Below, in pieces: positions 59,814-64,000 of a stretch of 64,000 nt of DNA; the stretch's first letter is position 1; every line of letters starts with the position of its first letter. The stretch is from NCBI GenBank assembly GCA_015143295.1, contig CM026559.1:20474826-20538825 (forward strand). Direction: 5' to 3'. The translations under genes and the position numbers were made by a program. The notes under the pieces are model-generated. The model was not told the DNA's origin, made no database searches, and saw only the letters and a list, made by a program, of their open reading frames with translations. The DNA comes from Tetracentron sinense (taxonomy: Eukaryota > Streptophyta > Magnoliopsida > Trochodendrales > Trochodendraceae).

Positions 59814-60122
59814 TCTAGGCATTAGAGTCCCTAGGGTCACTTAGATGATTGAACAAGGTATTAGAATCACCTAGAGAGTTGTATTCCAAGTATAGACTAC
59901 CAGTTAGTCTTAGTCAAAATGGGTTGAACTTCAACCGAACATAGAGTCCTACGCTAGGAACGCGGATTGTATGTTATGCTATTGTGTTATATACCATATG
60001 TGCATTAATTGTGTTGTGCTTATTAAGTATGCTGATGAATATGTATTGAGCGAAATGTGAAATTTGTACTAATTGTGTATCCAAGTTAGACTCATGTTGT
60101 ATTGTCGTTCTCAGGAGAAATC

Positions 60123-61356
60123 ATGAGACGCAATACCCGGGGTCCGCGGGTACAACACGAGGGGTAATGGAGGTGATGCTCCATCGGGTGATGATCAACC
60201 CGATTTGCCCAAGCATTCGCATCCATAGCCGAGACCTTGGCTATGTTGGCGGCAAGGCAACCGGCCACTCCGCCTAATGCGGCACTCATACCGACTCCTC
60301 CTAACCGAGCCCAAGCCGGATAGAAGCTTTCCGGAGGATGAGGCCTCCAACTTTTTGTGGAAGCATTGATCCACTTATTGCCGAGGGTTGGATTCGGCAA
60401 CTTGAGAAGATATTCTCGGTTTTGGCACCTACGGAAGTAGAGAGAGTCACATGGGCTGCCTTTATGCTTGAAGGCGAGGCCGACCATTGGTGGAAGTCTG
60501 CACTTCGGACCCGAGAGTTGACCCGACAGGGCCAAGAATGGACATGGGGAGAATTCTTGGATGTTTTCTACAAGAAATACTTTCCGGTTGGGATGAAAGA
60601 AAAGAAAGAAATTGAATTTATTACCTTGGAGCAAGGTAATATGTCTGTAGCGGCTTACGAAGCCAAGTTCTCAGAGCTATCTCGATTTGCTCCACACATG
60701 ATAGCTACCGGGCTATGAAGGCCCGGAAATTCGAGAGGGGGTTGAAGGCCTACCTCAAGGATCGTGTCTCAATGTTCCGACATGAGACATATTCAGAAGT
60801 TGTGGACAAGGCATTGTTGGCCGAGTCGAATTCCGAAGAGTTCTTTAAGAGAAGAGGAATAGAGAAGGGACAGTCTAGTAGTTCAGGGGAGAGAGAGCTA
60901 GGACTATGTCTTATCAGTTCGCAGGGCCGGCTCAGTCACAGAGGATGTACTCGGCACCACAGGCTCTCCGCCCTTTGGCTCCACCGGCCTTTCGCCCGGC
61001 TACCTCGTATGCTCCTCGCCCCGCAGTGACTCAGGCTACGGGTTATACTCCTCCCACTTATTCACATGATGTCTGCACCCTTTGTGGAAGGAGGCATCCA
61101 GCAGGGGAATGTCGGAAGGCTACAGGAGGCTGTTTTCATTGTGGCGACCAGGGCCACATGATTCGGGATTGTCCCCGACGTCTAATGCCAGCTCAGTCTT
61201 CGGGGAGCAGGCCCCCGATTAGGCAGACATCTCAGCCTAGCTCTTCTCAGGCTTCGAGGGCCTCACAGTCTGCCCGGCCTCCTCGCCCAGCCACTCAGGG
61301 TCGAGTTTTTGCTCTATCGGAGAGAGACGCACGTGCATCCGACGATGTCGTGCAAG
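60123..61356 (+). pseudogene. gag: Element 3 gag (frameshifts probably sequencing errors)
   Basis: The start is the ATG at 60,123 (MRRNTRGPR). Capsid sequence MRPPTFCGSIDPLIAEGWIR is at 60,338, then EGEADHWWKSALRTRELTRQ, then KEIEFITLEQGNMSVAAYEA. A Gln/Pro linker follows. The CCHC knuckle CFHCGDQGHMIRDC is at about 61,132-61,175. Relative to elements 1 and 2, one base is missing near 60,205 (TTT read as TT), 60,322 (GGAAT read as GGAT), 60,710 (GAGG read as GGG) and 60,890 (GAGAAGA read as GAGAGA), with a further shift near 60,150. No premature stop is due to a substitution. The frame reaches the putative splice donor at 61,356 as D-D-V-V-Q. Confidence 0.88.
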
Positions 61357-61490
61357 GTACGCGAGAGTTTTGAGTTTAAGTTGTATAAAATTTCTGTGGC
61401 TTGTTATGCGGTTAGTTATACTAAGGGTTACCTATGTATGATGCTTGTTACTATTTGAAATCTACTGATATTAGTTACTTAATCGCACAG
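61357..61490 (+). other. Putative spliceosomal intron between gag and pol, element 3 (134 bp)
   Basis: The donor is CAAG|GTACGC and the acceptor TTAATCGCACAG|GC, with branch-like CTACTGAT 24-31 bp before the acceptor. Retained, gag ends V-Q-G-T-R-E-F-stop. Removed, the frame runs V-Q-G-A-L-L-V-N into the protease. The segment is T-rich, like plant introns. Confidence 0.72.
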
Positions 61491-64000
61491 GCGCTTTATT
61501 AGTGAACGAGTGTCTCGCTCGAGTGTTGATAGACACAGGATCTACTCACTCTTTTGTCTCCCCAAGTTTTGCAAAGGGCTTTTCGACTGAGGCTACTCCG
61601 TTGGAGCGGGAGTTGACCATTGCAACTCCACTCGGCAAGTCAGTTGATACGGACAAGATATTCAGGGATAGTGCGGTTCAAGTGGGGGAGAATGAACTGT
61701 TAGCCGATCTTATCGTCCTGGATTTCCAAGATTTAGACTTTGACGTCATTCTTGGTATGGATTGGTTGGCAAACCATCACGGGCATGTTGCGTGTTTTGA
61801 AAAGATGGTGAATTTCAAGCCGGAAGGGGGTAAGCCTTTTCACTTCCGAGGATTAAGAGAGAGGGACATTGCTCGCCTCGCAGCCTTGAGTGTAACAAAC
61901 CTAAAAGCACAAAACTCCTCGGCTATTCCAGTTGTGAGTGAGTTCTTAGATGTGTTCCCGGAAGAACTTCCCGGATTACCTCCTGATAGAGAGATCGAAT
62001 TCGCTATAGAGCTTGCTCCGGGTACCGCTCCGATTTCAAGGGCACCATATAGAATGGCCCCTATAGAGCTTGAAGAATTAAAGAAGCAGATTGAGGAGTT
62101 ACAACAACTTGGTTTCATCCAACCAAGTGTCTCGCCGTGGGGAGCTCCGGTTCTCTTTGTGAAGAAGAAGGACGGGTCTATGAGGATGTGTATAGACTAC
62201 CGTCAGTTGAACAAGGTAACTATCAAGAATCGTTATCCCTTGCCAAGGATAGACGACTTGTTTGACCAACTGAAGGGAGCGAGATTCTTCTCCAAATTGA
62301 TCTTAGATCGGGGTATCATCAATTAAGGATCAAGGCGGAAGATGTTCAGAAGACGGCTTTCAGGACTCGGTATGGGCATTACGAGTTCCTTGTCATGCCT
62401 TTTGGGCTGACGAATGCACCGGCGGCATTCATGGATTTGATGAACCGGGTGTTCCGATCTTACTTGGATCGATGCGTAATTGCATTCATTGATGACATTT
62501 TGGTGTATTCCCAGACACGGGAAGATCACGCACGAGACCTCCATCTTGCTCTGGAGATGTTGAGAGAGCATAGGCTATATGCCAAATTGAGTAAGTGCGA
62601 GTTCTGGCTAGAGAAAGTCGCATTTCTTGGACACGTGGTGTCGGCCGAGGGTATTTCTGTAGATCCAGCCAAGGTTGAGGCAGTCATGAGTTGGGAGAGG
62701 CCCAAGAGCGTTACGGAGATACGTAGTTTCCTCGGATTGGCAGGCTACTACCGGAGATTTGTGGAGGGATTCTCCAGTTTGGCTGCACCTCTCACCTACT
62801 TGACAAGAAAAAGTGCAAAGTTCAGTTGGAGTGACCGATGTGAAGTAAGTTTCCAAGAGTTGAAGAAACGCCTCACCACAGCCCCTGTCCTTACTGTGCC
62901 ATCCGGACATGGTGGTTATGAGGTATATAGCGATGCTTCGCATATCGGACTTGGGTGTGTCCTTATGCAGCATAAGAAAGTCATTGCCTACGCATCAAGA
63001 CAATTGAAGGAGCATGAAAAGAATTACCCCACTCATGACTTAGAACTCGCCGCAGTTGTGTTTGCATTGAAGATTTGGCGACATTATCTTTATGGGGAAC
63101 AATTTGAGGTATTCACAGATCATAAAAGCCTTAAGTATTTGTTTTCCCAGAAAGAGTTGAACCTGAGGCAAAGAAGATGGGTAGAATTTTTGAAAGACTA
63201 TGAGTGCTCCATTCAATACCACCCGGGCAAGGCAAATGTAGTAGCCGATGCTCTTAGCCGGAAGCCTACTGGACTTTTGGCGCATATGATGCTGAAGGAG
63301 TGGAGATTGCTAGAGGATGCATCCAACCTCGACATCAGTTTTAGTCTCCCTACCTATGGGCCGGTAATGGCTAGCATCACAGTTAGGCCATTTATGTTGA
63401 GCATGATCCAAGAGTTGCAGGAAATGGATGCCGAACTACTTTCTTGCCGAGACAAGTCAGTTAAAAGTGGCAGTAAGGACTTTACGGCGAGGGAAGATGG
63501 AATTATCACTTTCAAGGGAAGAGTATGTGTCCCAGCCGATGAGAAGCTTAAGCGAGAAATCTTGTACGAGGCTCACCGGTCCAAGTACACCGTTCACCCC
63601 GGGGGTACCAAAATGTATAGGGACTTGAAGAAGCATTTCTGGTGGCGGAACATGAAGCGAGAAATAGCGGAGTATGTGTCTAAATGCTTGGTGTGCCAAC
63701 AAGTCAAAGCCGAACATAGGAGACCGGCTGGACTTTTGCAGTCCCTCCCTATTCCCGAGTGGAAATGGGAACATATCTCTATGGACTTTATCGTGGGATT
63801 GCCGAAGACGGTCAAGAAGACCGATGCTATATGGGTAGTTATTGATAGACTCACGAAGTCCGCACATTTCTTACCGTACCGGACTACATTCAACTCCAAT
63901 CAGTTAGCGGAGCTATACATCAAGGAAATAGTCCGATTACACGGGGTGCCAGTGAGTATTGTGTCGGATAGAGACTCAAGATTCACATCCAGGTTTTGGA
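61491..64000 (+). pseudogene. pol: Element 3 pol, partial (PR-RT-RNase H-IN start)
   Basis: Protease [10 protein letters not shown] is near 61,530-61,560. RT has [20 protein letters not shown] near 62,190-62,250 and catalytic FIDDIL near 62,488. RNase H has [10 protein letters not shown] near 62,925, [10 protein letters not shown] and [12 protein letters not shown] near 63,115. The integrase HHCC finger ends [18 protein letters not shown] near 63,680-63,735, followed by [10 protein letters not shown] and SDRDSRF at 63,965, where the window ends. One base is missing near 62,296 (AAAA read as AAA); after it the frame stays open to the window end, about 1.7 kb. The catalytic motif has Ile where elements 1 and 2 have Val, a common variant. 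Confidence 0.92.

Larger units (their letters stand above)
57564..64000 (+). mobile_element. Tekay element 3: Ty3/gypsy chromovirus, runs off window
   Basis: A plus-strand element with a partial 5' LTR, a perfect iMet primer site, gag, a putative intron and pol through RT, RNase H and part of integrase; the window ends inside the integrase core. It is close to element 1 (shared LTR modules and gag wording) yet carries no substitution-type stop codons that I could find. Its frame breaks are single-base losses in short homopolymers. It may therefore be intact in reality. Confidence 0.9.

Noticed and set aside
1-64000. tRNA, rRNA or organelle-derived sequence
   Set aside because: I looked for obvious tRNA-like or rRNA-like strings and saw none. 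The only tRNA-related sequences are the retroelement primer sites.

Overview
This is repeat-rich nuclear DNA from a flowering plant; the species cannot be named from the window. It is dominated by nested LTR retrotransposons, DNA-transposon debris and a satellite of about 172 bp. No intact ordinary host gene is visible. The nesting, the satellite and the plant-type families (Tekay/Del chromoviruses, an Athila-like element, a FAR1-type MULE transposase, CACTA ends) suggest pericentromeric or other heterochromatin.

Layout. 1-470: satellite in reverse orientation. 480-2770 and 12,362-12,869: one Athila-like Ty3/gypsy remnant (integrase C-terminus, a palindrome-rich spacer, a downstream ORF), split by Tekay element 1 (2771-12,361, minus strand, duplicated target GGTTG). 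13,960-17,000: decayed MULE/FAR1-type transposase on the minus strand with a small tandem repeat at its 3' side. 16,990-43,140: one satellite field, interrupted by Tekay element 2 (17,680-28,114, duplicated target GCAAC), a 147-bp MITE (30,935-31,081) and a 2.2-kb probable solo LTR (34,234-36,415, duplicated target GGTGC). 43,140-46,817: AT-rich non-coding DNA with microsatellites, a 31-base G run, a hairpin and MITEs. 46,818-57,552: a CACTA terminus with subterminal repeats, a pectinesterase gene fragment, a possible unrecognised split gene, and a spliced Transposase_24 gene; I read this as one large CACTA element. 57,553-57,563: assembly gap. 57,564-64,000: Tekay element 3 on the plus strand, running off the window.

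How the parts work together. The three Tekay elements share one plan: LTR, tRNA-iMet primer site, gag with a zinc knuckle, protease, reverse transcriptase, RNase H, integrase with a GPY/F module, chromodomain, polypurine tract, LTR. Element 3's 3' half and element 1's 5' LTR start are judged by analogy where the window or gap cuts them off. The most notable observation is that in all three copies the gag frame stops soon after the residues V-Q-G and pol begins 134-146 bp later. The intervening DNA has GT...AG borders, and removing it joins gag to pol in the same phase in every copy. This looks like a conserved spliceosomal intron that could set the Gag to Gag-Pol ratio.

Quality note. Many reading-frame breaks, especially in elements 2 and 3 and the MULE, are single-base indels in homopolymers, and there is a gap and a 31-base G run. 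Part of the apparent decay may be residual sequencing error.
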